Below are positions 48,601 to 58,328 of a stretch of 64,000 nucleotides of DNA, one piece after another. Positions within the stretch are counted from its first letter, which is position 1, and every line of letters starts with the position of its first letter. The notes under the pieces are model-generated. The model was given only the letters and a program-made list of their open reading frames with translations. It did not search any database and was not told where the DNA came from. This stretch comes from Leptasterias polaris (taxonomy: Eukaryota > Echinodermata > Asteroidea > Forcipulatida > Asteriidae). The translations under genes were made by a program, and so were the position numbers. The stretch lies in the NCBI GenBank assembly GCA_037783415.1, contig JAZGTN010000214.1:992001-1056000 (forward strand), read 5' to 3'.

Positions 48601-51160
48601 ATATGTTGTGGCCCACATGGAAAAGTGTTTTGTTTGTGGAGACAGCAACTCACAGGATGAATTTCACTGAGTTTTTACAATATGGGGTTGAACAAAGAAA
48701 AATTTACTAGAGCGGGATTTGAACCAACGACCTCCGGTTTAACGTGCCGGAACTCTACCAACTGAGCTATCTAGCCCTATGTTGGCGGTCTCCCTATTTT
48801 GTCAATATCTTTGTTCGGGGGGGATGCCCAGTCAGTTTCCCTTGTGGTGTATTATTTGATATATGAATTTTTACGATTCACAAAAATTATGCTGTGGAAT
48901 GGCCATTTGTAATGGTGCATCCCAGGAAAAGGTCGGCATGGCTTCACAAAATATATGCAGTGGATATGGGGCATGGTGTACCCCAAAATATCTCCTGTAC
49001 AGTAAAAGTTACACTTACAGGACTTGTGGTCTAGTGGGGATTTTCTTGACATTTGAACCCCTTGAAGTTTTACATTCCAATCTGTGTGATGGTTTTATCT
49101 TGCTGTAGTTCTCCAACCCTGACTTCACAACTCCAATCTCAGAGACGGTTGATATAGTGATTCAGAATTGCCCCATTGATGTCAGGAGACCACTGTACAA
49201 GGTAAAGTGATAATTGGACTGCCTTATAGACCCTTCTCAGCTGACGTCACTATTTTTTCGCTCGCCATGCTGGAGTATTTACATTTAATTTTGTCATAAT
49301 CTCATCCCTTTACTAGAACGGCACAAACATGTGCTATGAAACACAACTCTAGATGGCACACTATGCATAAATTTACCCCTTGCACAATGCGCAGCGCACT
49401 TACATGTGCCTATCCTGTCCGTCATTTTTGGAGTCAAATTGAGCACAAAGGAATTGACTCACAAAAAGGCGGAAATTGTACATGCGCATTGTTTGGAGGT
49501 GCTTTCCAGGTTGTGCCAGGGGTCCATAACCTACATAACCTACAGCATGGCAGACCATCTGCATTGCTGTAGAAATTTGCTGGCAGTTAGACGGGTCTAT
49601 ACTGAAGAAAGTGTTTTATTCCTGGATCTATCAAGGAGAATCAGCGGAGTGGCAGAAGCGAAATTGTCAATAGACTCTGCAAGTTTCATGCGTGTTTCAA
49701 CATTTGAACCCATTGAAATGCATTGTTTTGTTTCTTTCACGTGTTAAAGTGATGTACATGGGAACCCAAAGTTTAATGTGTGAGATTTGCAAGGTCTGTT
49801 CACCTCCCAACACAAACATTTCTCTATTGTGTGTATTTTAAATTAGATGTTCAAGTGACTCCAAAACTACTTAGTTTGTTAAAATAACTCTTACTCTCAT
49901 TTTCCTCCAACAGAATATTGTATTGTCAGGAGGATCTACAATGTTCCGTGACTTTGGGCGTAGATTGCAGAGGGACGTGAAGAGGATAGTAGATGCCCGT
50001 CTTAAGATCAGCGAAGATCTTAGCGGGGGAAGAATCAAGGTTAGTGAGTTTAGGACAAGACTGTCCAACTCCTTAAAAGTTTACCATTATGTGAATTATT
50101 TGGTTAACAGTGCTATATTAAAGCACAGATTGTTTGTACATCGCTGCTGGTATTGTGACTCCCAAGTTGTATATTTTAACTCCTTTTCACTAAACGTTGA
50201 TCAGAGGAAAAATTTTAATATTTAAATCCATTTTTTTAATATTCAAATGGATTGTCTTGTGTCTTTACCTTAACAGCCCAAGCCAATTGAAGCCCAGGTT
50301 ATCACACATCACATGCAACGATTTGCTGTATGGTTCGGTGGAAGCATGTTGGCTTCAACAGTAAGTAACCAATTCTCACTTCACACTCACATGACTCGTT
50401 GTGGTCATGTGATCATCAAACTTAGTTGGTTTCCTGATGCATAGTGAATCAATCACACTCAGAAATCTGGAGTACCAGGCATCTTGAGAAAATTGTGCCT
50501 TTTGAAGTACTTGGTTCAAGTCCTTTCCTTTGAACAGATGTTAAATTTGCATCGAGGATAAAGATTATTTTGTTATTTTGTTTTACCCTTGCACCGATGT
50601 GTGTAAAGCACTGTATACTCGGTACATCTATTCAATTGTTGCGGTGCACGTTGCTAAAATATAGGATTCGAACAGCCTCTAACTACCAGGCAATCTCGGT
50701 GGTCTAGTTGGTATGACATTTGTTCTAGAATGGCAAAGTTGGTGCGTTCAAACCCCACCCAAGTAATATGCCTGTGGATTTTTTTTCACAGGACTCTGGA
50801 AAGTACAGAGTATGTTGTGCTTTACATACATCAGTGTATGGGTAAAACCAAATAATATTATCATTATTATTCCTGTTCCTCATATTAGCACTAAGGGGTT
50901 AATCCAACATAATACTGTCTTAGCCCTTGCTGGTTCCCATGTATACACCTGGTGTAAGAGAAGCAATTTATGGTCAAGTGTCTTGCTCTGGAAACCAGAA
51001 GTTGTAACTAACCTAATATTGGACAGGATGTAACCAGTTTAAATTCTTCCCTCCCATTCTGCAGCCGGAGTTCTACCAAGTGTGTCACACAAAGGCAGAC
51101 TATGACGAGCACGGCCCCAGCATTTGCCGACACAACCCTGTCTTTGGCGTCATGTCATAA
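39607..51160 (+). CDS. actr3: Actin-related protein 3 (Arp2/3 complex), complete, 12 coding exons
   Basis: Arp3 is the ATP-binding actin-like subunit that, with Arp2, nucleates branched actin filaments in the cytoplasm. Coding exons are 39607-39650, 43446-43501, 44258-44382, 44877-44987, 45202-45297, 46740-46847, 47212-47355, 48077-48250, 49109-49201, 49914-50039, 50277-50360 and 51065-51160. They join in frame to 1257 nt, 418 residues, the same length as the human protein. Visible motifs are the phosphate-1 loop around D11 (DPGTGYTK, where the family usually has Cys at position 12), phosphate-2 loop [12 protein letters not shown] at 169-180, [10 protein letters not shown] at 322-331, and C-terminal HNPVFGVMS. 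The ATG has A at -3 and G at +4. All introns are GT/AG; the exon 7 donor (AAG|GTTGGT) is weak. Intron 1 is 3.8 kb and carries transposable elements. No frameshift or premature stop was seen. Confidence 0.98.
40100..40290. repeat. Dispersed repeat fragment
   Basis: It contains ACCACAAGGGAAACTGACTGGG and GCAGAGTCTTTCTCGAAGGC. The first module recurs near 47,026 and inverted at 48,826-48,850. The second recurs near 48,490 (AGAAAGACTCTGCTGG, inverted). It looks like a repeat family, possibly the body of the tRNA-headed element at 48,705. Confidence 0.55.
40684..41748. mobile_element. Non-autonomous hAT-like transposon with 8-bp target duplication
   Basis: The element starts CAGGGTTGTAGCTA and ends with the reverse complement of CAGCGTTGTAGCCA, so 12 of 14 terminal bases match. 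It is flanked on both sides by CACTTAAT (40676-40683 and 41749-41756). The intact opposite arm of the foldback has this octamer once (42133-42140), confirming the insertion point. An 8-bp duplication and CAG-type ends fit the hAT superfamily. The 1065-bp interior has no transposase-like reading frame. Confidence 0.9.
41234..41411. repeat. Two-copy 89-bp direct repeat inside the hAT-like element
   Basis: GACACCGCGCACGCGGCT at 41,234 and GACACCACACACGTGGCT at 41,323 begin two diverged copies. Both continue through AAAACAATTGT and CAGAGGATTA or the equivalent. Confidence 0.75.
42352..42416 (+). repeat. Diverged extra copy of the foldback arm end
   Basis: The pattern AAGGCTCCCCCTGAGCC ... AACATTTTGGGCCTCCATAACGCT matches the left arm at 40,530-40,573 in direct orientation, with small indels. 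It therefore forms a second inverted pair with the right arm end. Confidence 0.7.
42479..42690 (-). repeat. 3'-end fragments of a tRNA-derived SINE
   Basis: 42,479-42,510 repeats the ATAATAATAACTAGTTCTTATAT block found at the tail of the SINE at 43,643. 42,631-42,684 repeats its ATTATATAGCGCATTT...ACAATAACGTC block. No tRNA head is attached. Confidence 0.65.
43643..44004 (-). mobile_element. tRNA-derived SINE with class II (Leu/Ser-type) head
   Basis: Read on the minus strand, the head starts at 44,004 (GGGTGTCATGGCCGAGTGG). It carries an A box TGGCCGAGTGG, a long variable region and B box GGTTCGAGTCC. A unique body follows, with TTGAGCAAGACACTT and TGCGCTATATAAGAA, and then a TTATTATT tail. 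The element lies in actr3 intron 2. The exact target-site duplication is not clear. Confidence 0.85.
45380..45430. repeat. Dispersed repeat module, copy 1
   Basis: CTACCTTGCAAGTAGATATACACATGG here resembles CTACCTAGCAAGTAGATGTACACACGG at 61,261-61,288. The shared module suggests fragments of one repeat family. Confidence 0.5.
46375..46690 (-). mobile_element. Probable second tRNA-derived SINE family
   Basis: On the minus strand a head-like GGGTAGTGCTTAAAGCACTCGCC near 46,660 precedes a body ending in ATTAGGCTCCCAAATTA and a TA-rich tail near 46,375. The tail motif recurs at 63,165-63,190 beside an (ATA)n run. The B box is degraded, so the tRNA origin is inferred. Confidence 0.5.
47595..47765. 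repeat. Dispersed repeat, copy 1 (actr3 intron 7)
   Basis: TTGCCCTGGTCTCGGCCTTGGTG ... TTTCCAATGGAATG ... GGCCTTGCCCTCT is echoed in the same orientation at about 60,795-60,935. A poly-C run lies just upstream at 47,569-47,591. Confidence 0.6.
48392..48414. repeat. (CT)n microsatellite
   Basis: A run of about ten CT dinucleotides lies in actr3 intron 8, next to C-rich sequence. Confidence 0.9.
48480..48862 (-). mobile_element. tRNA-derived SINE or repeat with class I tRNA head
   Basis: On the minus strand 48,778-48,705 reads as a tRNA-like head: GGGCTAGATAGCTCAGTTGG (A-box region) and GGTTCAAATCC (B box). The acceptor stem does not close well, so this is not a normal tRNA gene. The flanks carry modules shared with 40,100-40,290 and 47,026. 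The limits are approximate. Confidence 0.7.
50690..51015 (+). mobile_element. Degenerate tRNA-headed SINE copies in actr3 intron 11
   Basis: An A-box-like GGTGGTCTAGTTGGTATGAC at about 50,698 and a B-box-like GCGTTCAAACCC at about 50,745 suggest a + strand head. From 50,850 to 51,010 a diverged minus-strand copy of the 43,643 SINE body follows (TATTATCATTATTAT, GAAGCAATTTATGGTCAAGTGTCTTGCTC). Confidence 0.55.
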
Positions 51161-51253
51161 GTGGTATCAAGAGTAAGAGAGAGTTATGTTCCAGGTGGTT
51201 GAGTGGTATCAAGAGTAAGAGAGAGTTATGTTCCAGGTGGTTGAGTGGTATCA
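51161..51253 (+). repeat. 42-bp tandem repeat directly after the actr3 stop codon
   Basis: Two perfect copies (51161-51202 and 51203-51244) begin at the base after TAA, each starting GTGGTATCAAGAGTAAGAGA. A partial third copy (GTGGTATCA) follows. It lies in the presumed 3' UTR. Confidence 0.95.
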
Positions 51254-51387
51254 TGGTATACGGTCTTCCTGTAACGCTGTCCATCTTGGTCATGACACCA
51301 GAAGACACAACCAAAGTTCGCTATAGAAGAATAGATCACCCTTTTACAGACACTAAACAACTTGTTGTTTTTTTGTTTTTATTTTTT

Positions 51388-51454
51388 ATCAAGGATGTCT
51401 CACTTGAGCTAATCAAGGATGCCTCACTTGAGCTTATCAAGGATGCCTCACTTG
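51388..51454 (+). repeat. 24-bp tandem repeat, about 2.8 copies
   Basis: ATCAAGGATG(T/C)CTCACTTGA recurs at 51,388, 51,412 and 51,436, a 24-bp period, in the presumed actr3 3' UTR. Confidence 0.9.
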
Positions 51455-53540
51455 ATGGAGATGGTCTGCTTCAATCTTTCAAATCATGTGTCTCAGAATT
51501 GTATGCATTTTTATTATTATTATTTTTTTTTTTTTGTGGGGGGAGTAATTTTATGAAGAGTTTACAAGGAATAGCTGTGGGTTGTGGCATGTGACGGGTT
51601 ACTTTCTTAGATGGTCGTGGGCAAACGTTTATTGCAAATGTTCGCCCACTTCATGGTACCACCTGACCAGAGCCAACATTTATATTTTGAGCAAATTATT
51701 TCATTGCCTTTCTTAAAAAGCATCAGTAGCTTAGAATTTACTCATAACCCTTCTATTAACATTATACCAGACAGTTCCACATAGAACTCAAAAGTTTGGC
51801 AACAAATGAATTTATATAATAATGCGTCTTTTTCTAAATGAACAAATGCCTTTTTGAGTAAATATTATATAAATGGTTACTTTTCTGTTTTTTGTAGTGG
51901 GGGATGCACTTTGTTATGAAATATCCAGATCCGAGTTGAGTTGCCATTGGAGAGTGTGCAGGCAGGGAAGAATTAATTTCTCAATTTGTTGCAACGATTG
52001 TCTTTTTTGCAATTCATTGTATTAAATCTAGGATGCCTACTGGCTCATCAAGGCACAGTCGAAGGAGCTAGTTTTATTACTGTGCTTATTACAGCATTTC
52101 TTCTCTTAAGATTACATTTTCTGCTGACGAGGTACACAGCGGAGCTTCTGCTCTAGCCTGGGACCAACAAAGCAAACAAACTTTCTGAAGGTAACTCTTT
52201 AAACAGAAATGTTTCTGCTTTCAGTTCTCTGTGTGCTGCCTGTGTGATGGTCTTGAGTAAACACTGACATTTTCTGCTACCCACGAAGACACAAGTAATG
52301 GTCTTGATAAGGTTTGTTCTTTGCACTAGTTCAAAAGGACTTGTTTCCAAGCAGTGTATTCTGTGTCCATCCATCTTCAATAAGCTCAGCAATGAAATTG
52401 AGCTCTTCCGTAGAGTAAGGCTTATGTGCCATAGATCTTTTTAGGAGTACGAGGTCAGGAAATATCATTTTGGTTGATATTGTCTCACAGAGACAACTCC
52501 AATGAAACTGGCTAAAGGTTTTTATCAAAGTGGGGGAAATTAAGTGAAAGAGGATCCTGGTGTTTGAAATCTCTTTTTCTACTGTTTGTAATCACTGGGT
52601 ACATTCACTGTATTTGTTCAGTCACAACTTTCGGGGAGGAGTCCCACTTTGGGGAGTGGCCTGTATGTCTCCTATGCTTAGCCCGTACCATTATACAGTT
52701 TAGTGTATTATTTAATAGCTTATAAGACTCTTTAGGTCAAAGGTTAAAGGTATGACTTCAGGTCATGAGTAATTAGTATGCAGTTATCCACTTAATTCTC
52801 CTGCAGTGAGATGAATGACCAAAGTTAATTGCATGATCTTTCATTAAACATTTTTAAAAACCAAAGTTAGCTCTCTTTTTTTGAAAAGTTGAAATTTCTG
52901 CTTTAAAAGCATTTTTGCAGAGTGGTAATCATTTTGGACCGCAGTTTAAGGCTATTTTATTCAGGACTTTGTAGAGTAAGATTGCAGAAATTTAAGAAGC
53001 AATGCAAAGAATCAAGGATTTCAGAATCTGTTACATTATCTTGTTTTTTTTCAAGTCTTCTTGAATGTCAATTTCATTGTTTGTTTTGTTGAGTTAAGTG
53101 TGAACCTGCCTGTTGATTTGAATCTAATGTCTTGCAATACAGACTCGACCATGGAGTACAATAGAGGCACGGTAAAACCAGTGCCTTTTTAAAGCAGCAT
53201 CATGTACATGTAACACAAACCTGAAAGACTTGGTTTTCCCCTACCTCTAGGCATCTTTTAAGGATGAAATTCTGTTAATCCGTCAAAGCAAATTGCACTG
53301 ATCTTCGAGTCAGTTCAGATGTATTTGATATAGTCAGAGAACCAGTGATAAGAAAAATAATCACAATATATACCTGTATACAAAAAAATCACTTAGTGTC
53401 AGGGTTGAGAGTCAGTGTTGAAAAAGTTCTGAAACTTGGATCCAGTATTTTAGGAGGTATGTTGAAATGCTGGCATTACCATCCTCTAGTAACCCTGAGT
53501 TATAAACAGCAAAGAGCTTCCAGGGTTAAAGCAGCAGGGC

Positions 53541-53780
53541 CCAATTTCATGGCTCTGCTTACCACCGTATTCTCTTAACGATCACCATTCTACGCTTACA
53601 GGGCAAGTGCCGAATTTCTGCACTAGCCGTGTAAGCGAAGAGTGCATAGTAACGTGGACTTTGCCTTGCACAAGCAAAAATTCCCTGCTAACCCGGGAAA
53701 TGCACTTGATGTTAGCTTGGAATTCCCTGCTTCCGTAAGCGCCGATTCTTTGCTTACGGTAAGCAGAGACGTGAAATTGA
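53541..53780. mobile_element. MITE-like element with about 22-bp inverted ends
   Basis: The left end CAATTTCATGGCTCTGCTTAC matches the reverse complement of the right end, CAATTTCACGTCTCTGCTTAC, with two mismatches. The 240-bp interior has no coding capacity and contains further GTAAGC/GCTTAC inverted motifs. No clear target duplication was identified. Confidence 0.7.
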
Positions 53781-54026
53781 TTTTTTAGGATTTTTTAGAT
53801 TTCTGAAGAAAGTAAGAACTACTGGGGTTTTTTCACCAGGCAGACATAGAAAGTCTGAAATTTCTCATCCGTGTGACATTAAAGCATTGATACCCCTTTG
53901 CTTCAGTGCTTTCCAAGTGGAGTAATGGATGTCTGTAGATACCACAAACTATTGGGGTCAAATTGGCCTCAATGGCGTGTTATAAAACACACTGGAGAGG
54001 AGGATGGAGAAGATTGGGTACTCCGC

Positions 54027-54096
54027 CTGTATCCGAATTGTGGCTACAGCTACGGCTACAACTTCAACACGTAAAACTAGCCATAGCCACCAATTA
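54027..54096. repeat. Dispersed repeat fragment, inverted partner at 62,797-62,830
   Basis: ATCCGAATTGTGGCTACAGC at 54,031 is the reverse complement, with a few changes, of the stretch at 62,811-62,830 that contains AGCTGTAGCCGCCAATTTGGAT. Confidence 0.6.
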
Positions 54097-55429
54097 AAAC
54101 ATGGTCTAATAGTCAAAAATATTAGTAGCATGGCTGCCTGGTGGCTTTGAAACTTGTAACTTGCTAACTATATGAATTGCTTTTTTACAGTACATTCTGC
54201 AGTGGGGCCAATGTTTTGAAGCTGCTTGGTAGCTAAGTTGGCTATAACAGAAAATGTTGCCAAGTATAACCAGAATACCAACACATTGTGCTTGGCACAT
54301 TACTTTGTTAAGTGATATTTTCTGCTCTTTGAAATTAGGCCTGGGGCTCTTCCAGGTTATAGAAAGAATGCCCTTTTTCTTCACATTTATTTTTGTGAAC
54401 TAGGTCCATCTGGCATGCTTTAAGTCTTTACAATAGTCATTTTGACCCATTGGCGATATTTTCGATCTTTGACATTTTTTTATTATTGTTTTCAGCACTT
54501 TGGAAAATGTAGTAATATAAAAACCGAATAAAAATGTACATGATCGGAATGTATCCAGCTATTAATAATAGAAAATTAATTATCATTGACATTAATGATT
54601 GAGAAAACCCGTTATGAAGTCAAAGTATTTACAAGGTTGTATGAGGTTTTATACAAAATTGTTCTTGGATTTTGGTTGAGTAATCATAATTGAATGCAAT
54701 TTTGGGGGGAAGACTTCTAGAGCTATATAAAAATGAAATAAAATTTAACAAGAAAATCCATTGACTATGATAGTGTTTGATTATTGTGTCAGAACGAAAC
54801 TTCATACATGTGAAGTATAAAAAGTAATTATGAGTCATAATTATTTCCCCTGAATTATTTTCGAAATTCAATTTGAGACATTATTGCGTAGACTTGTTAG
54901 GTAACCGCCCATTAGCTTGCCACTAGCTTTGGGGGACATAATTTAAACTATGGGAGGTGAGATGTATCAGACCAACGGCTGTTGCATGTCTCATATTTCA
55001 GTCACTGTCGCTAGTTGAATCTTCACTGGAATAAAGAAGCAGTTTGAAAAGACTGTTTAGCTCATCAAAACAATATTATGTGGCAAGCACTTACACTGAA
55101 ATTCCAGGATAATGCCGAATATGTTTCATGAATAGCAGGAAAAAGCAAGATAGATTAAACTGAATTCAAACACAAGTTCGTCGCTGCTGTTCCTTGCTCT
55201 ATGGTCAATTTAAGACAAAAACTAACTTGGGTAAGAAAGGCAACATGTTTTTCAGTTTGGTATAGCCTTGGTCTGGACTGGTGTTCTGGTAACTTTAATA
55301 TTCTTATCTGCTCTTATCAAACTCCTTTTATGAAGTTATTTAAAATAATGTTGTGCCAAGACCTTTTCGACTCGGAGGCATTGATGAAAGAAGATAATAA
55401 TTGAGACGACGTGATAAATTAATAATTAC

Positions 55430-57494
55430 CTGGAGCTTGATAGAGTGACCATGGTCCTGAATGGGTCTAGTTGAGCTCGTAGCTCTGCCGTGCAGGACTT
55501 CCTTCTCCTCTCGGGGAATGTCGACAACTTTGGTCTTCCTGGCGAGGAGTGGGAGGGTGTGGTGATTGTTGACCCTAACTCTGGGGTCTGGGCAGGCGAG
55601 GCGTCTGGTTGTCCGGCATAACTGTTGGATCAAGGAAAATTTCCTGCATTAAGTTGGAACTTTATGAGCATAGAGATTGCTCAATAATTACTACCTTTGT
55701 GGAACTCACTGCGGGTACATCTTAGATAAACTTCAACTACCTGTAGTTTTTCGTCCTGGCTGAAATACTGATGTCTCGAATCCCTGCTCTCTGTCGGCAC
55801 AAGCGACAGGAAATATTCCTAGGAAACTTTCCACCAGCCAATGAAGACGAGCCTGAGCCACACTCCTGACAAATACTCCCACATGATTGGACACTGGGCC
55901 TGTCAATCATATGTGACGTGTCCGATAGGGAGGCACGGACCCTCTGCTGCCAAGCGGGCTTTTTCAGATTGGTGAAGGAGTCCACGAGGGTATCCCCTCG
56001 TCCCGTCAGTAGGTGGCGCTGCTGCCACAGACCGCTCAGTATCGCCGGTGCGCTTGAGGTTGACTGTGGGAGGTTTCCGTCAGGTGGACGGTAGGTTAGT
56101 TTTCTTTCATCGGTGGGAGTTTTTCCTTCAACACTTCTGTGCGGCTTTCGTGTTGGATTTTGTTGTTTCGCTGGGTGGGTTAGCTGTACAATTCTGACGT
56201 ATCTGGAAATTGTTCAAATAAATTCACTATACTTTATAAGACATCTGCATAATCATGTTTTGCTTGTTGGTAATATTTTGCTCTAAAATACGGACTTTTA
56301 GGGGCAGTCTTTTTCACAAGCTCCGGACCGGAAAATTCTTTCCTTTACATGGTAAATTAAAATAAATGTATTTGATATAACTTTAGACGAATATGAGAGT
56401 CCCAATCCCAACACTTAGTTTGTAGAGCTCGTTAGGTTCCGGGGGGGGGGGGGGGGGGGGGGGGTCGGGGAATAAAATAAAGTTAGCACAAATTTTTACC
56501 CGGGTGTGATGTATGACGTCACACCATTTCCTCCAATCCTAGGCATCTGACAAGGAATGCTGGTTTTGCAGGGAGTGGAACTGGTGACGTACAACAAAGT
56601 TTTATAACATTACATTTAGGAAATAGCACGAGAAGGAGTTTAAATGTCGTCATATGCAAACTTCAAACTATGTGCTGGTTTAAGTTCCTCCCTTGCATAT
56701 TTTAGTCAAATTTTAAGCCCATGATGGGCTTAAAATGTACCGTTATGAATCATGGTGCATTCAGTAGCTACACTCCAACAGTAGTCTTGATGGGGCATCT
56801 GTGACATTGGGTAGTACTCTAGGGTCGACACTCACAGGTTAGGGATCACAAAGAAATGAGCTTTAAGGTGAAAACAATGAGTACTTTCCAAGCCTACCTA
56901 TCTTGATTCTGAGCTACTCTGGCGTAAAGGAGGAAATCGTCGGAGTCCATTTCCACGACCTTCGCAAGACGCCTGTGCTGTCTGAAAGAGTTTATGACAT
57001 TCAAGATTAAAGACAATTAGTTACAACTGGGTGACGTTACTACCAATGATGATCCGTAAATAGTTGGATGATTGAATGTGACACACCCTTACCCCGTCTT
57101 CCTGCAACATAACCCCCACCACCACCACCACCACCACCAGACCACCACCACCACCAGACCACCCCCACCCCATCCCATCCCCACCCCATCCCACCCCACC
57201 ACCACAAGCAATCAAAAATGGATGGTTCTACCTTCTCGAGTGCCACAATCCGAACATCAAAGATATCCCGGATGCTACGCCAATTACTGACGAAATGATT
57301 ACGAAGAGAACAACCACATCGTCTGCAGTGTGCGTGTGCAGATAAGGATACCTGTGGAATCTAGAAGCACCGTGGCTGGAACGAGCCGTCGTGATGTTTT
57401 GCTCCGGTATCACTCCTCCAACAAGCCTTTCCATCACACTTTGATTGCTTTCTTCGTAGTCTTCCAAAGCAGGAGACATGGTTAAAACTGTTGA
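55430..57494 (-). CDS. Unrecognised protein, four linked coding exons (partial model)
   Basis: In transcript order the exons are 57494-57352, 57286-57232, 56977-56898 and 55621-55430, joined by GT/AG introns with matching phases (2, 0, 2). The product includes ALEDYEESNQSVMERLVGG, then NWRSIRDIFDVRIVALEK running into HRRLAKVVEMDSDDFLLYAR. A Ser/Pro/Thr-rich region and the basic patch PERRRKSCTAEL follow. Charged helical segments are likely; I see no membrane segment or known domain and do not recognise the family. At the last exon the frame either splices at CTCCAG|GTAATT or reads on to an immediate TAA, so the 3' end is open. The 56,977 acceptor was chosen over one 4 bases upstream because only it keeps the frame. 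Independent support comes from phase agreement at three junctions. Confidence 0.6.
55740..56100. other. GC-richer stretch inside the minus-strand gene's intron
   Basis: It is richer in G, C and CpG than its surroundings and carries an 82-codon minus-strand frame with no recognisable domain. It could be an alternative promoter or exon. I do not call a gene here. Confidence 0.3.
56442..56464. repeat. Poly-G run
   Basis: About 22 consecutive G. Similar homopolymers occur as poly-C at 47,569, 57,887 and 58,046. Length may be unreliable because such runs are prone to sequencing error. Confidence 0.85.
57112..57216. repeat. (ACC)n/(CCCATCC)n low-complexity tract
   Basis: ACC triplets pass into CCCACCCCATCC-type repeats in an intron of the minus-strand gene. 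The His-rich and Gly-rich frames across it are by-products of the repeat. Confidence 0.9.
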
Positions 57495-57873
57495 CTGCCA
57501 CAAATAAAACTTACGTTTAGGAAGTAATACATAGCCCTACATGTAAAAATTGTAACCCTTTAAAAAACATTGAAAAGGCGGAGGTGAAACTTTCAAATTG
57601 TCACTGACGATGTGTTTTCATCTTTTAAAGTCAACGTTAGCTGTTAGTTTGGATAAGTTAGTTTTCCTTATTCAGAATATATTAGACTCAAACAAAAATA
57701 CCGAAGAGCCACACCCCACAAGTTAAAAGAACAATGCAAATGCAAACTCTATGGACGAAGTTTTAAAGGTGCTATGTCGGCCCTCTTTCAGTTAAGCCTT
57801 GCTCTATGGTTAAGCCAAGTGATGGAGCTTCTGTTGAGCTACAAGGTTAGCCGGTGTAGCAGGATTCTGTCAC

Positions 57874-58012
57874 CCGGAGATTCTGTCCCCCCCCCCCCCC
57901 CCCCCCCCCCATAAGGCGAACTGTGTGTACAAACTTCTTCTGACAGCGCCAACTTTTGAATAATCCCTCCTCGATCCAGCCCATTTTCCATTATGGGGGA
58001 CAGAATCTCCGG
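57874..58012. repeat. Inverted repeat with poly-C arm
   Basis: CCGGAGATTCTGTCCCC at 57,874, extending through the C run to CCATAA, is the reverse complement of TTATGGGGGACAGAATCTCC at 57,991-58,010. The loop is about 75 nt. It could be a short foldback MITE whose left arm grew a C run. Confidence 0.75.
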
Positions 58013-58137
58013 GGAGGGAGTTTATGACATCTTGTCGGCTCCGTCCCCCCCCCCCCCCCCACCCCCAAACAGTGGTAGATAAATACAGGTCAAGAATACA
58101 CACACCTAAGGGTAGTATATCTCAGAAAAAGTCTTAC

Positions 58138-58328
58138 CTGTCGTTTCGTCTCAGATTGTTACCGATAGAATCATTCTGTTGAGCTCTAGCTCTCTGCTGA
58201 CACTGAGATTTCACCATCGCGCGAAAAACGCGCGCATCTGCGAAGACTGTGCGCGCCATGTGGCTTCCATCATCATGGGGCGGCAGCTGTCCATCATCCA
58301 TCTTCTGTACCTTGCCATTCTTCTCCAT
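58138..58328 (-). CDS. Candidate first exon of the unrecognised minus-strand gene
   Basis: It opens with ATG at 58,328 and encodes MEKNGKVQKMDDGQLPPHDD and then a basic, Gln-rich stretch, up to a good donor (GACAG|GTAAGA) at 58,138. That donor leaves phase 2, but the next exon needs phase 0 (acceptor at 57,494) or phase 1 (acceptor at 57,487). An internal donor ATCG|GTAACA would give phase 1 and join cleanly to the second acceptor. Otherwise an unseen small exon lies between, or translation starts at the ATG near 57,480. Confidence 0.45.

Larger units (their letters stand above)
51455..55429. other. Non-coding stretch: actr3 3' UTR and intergenic
   Basis: Apart from the MITE-like element at 53,541, I see no exon, RNA gene or conserved motif. 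Reading frames here are short, AT-rich and unlike known families. Several AATAAA/ATTAAA sequences occur, but I cannot say which one ends the actr3 transcript. Confidence 0.5.

Noticed and set aside
48705..48778. Isolated tRNA gene on the minus strand
   Set aside because: The A and B boxes are good, but the acceptor stem does not pair and the anticodon loop is too long. The flanks are repeats, so a SINE head is more likely.
51124..51594. 156-codon + strand frame
   Set aside because: It starts inside actr3 exon 12 in another frame and is extended by the 42-bp and 24-bp tandem repeats.
55737..55985. 82-codon minus-strand frame as a separate gene or exon
   Set aside because: It has no recognisable domain, and the frames of the flanking exons join without it. 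I kept it only as a GC-rich stretch.
57072..57290. His-rich frame on + strand and Gly/Trp-rich frames on - strand
   Set aside because: They come from the ACC/CCCATCC repeat. Only the minus-strand exon at 57,232-57,286 beside it has splice-site and phase support.
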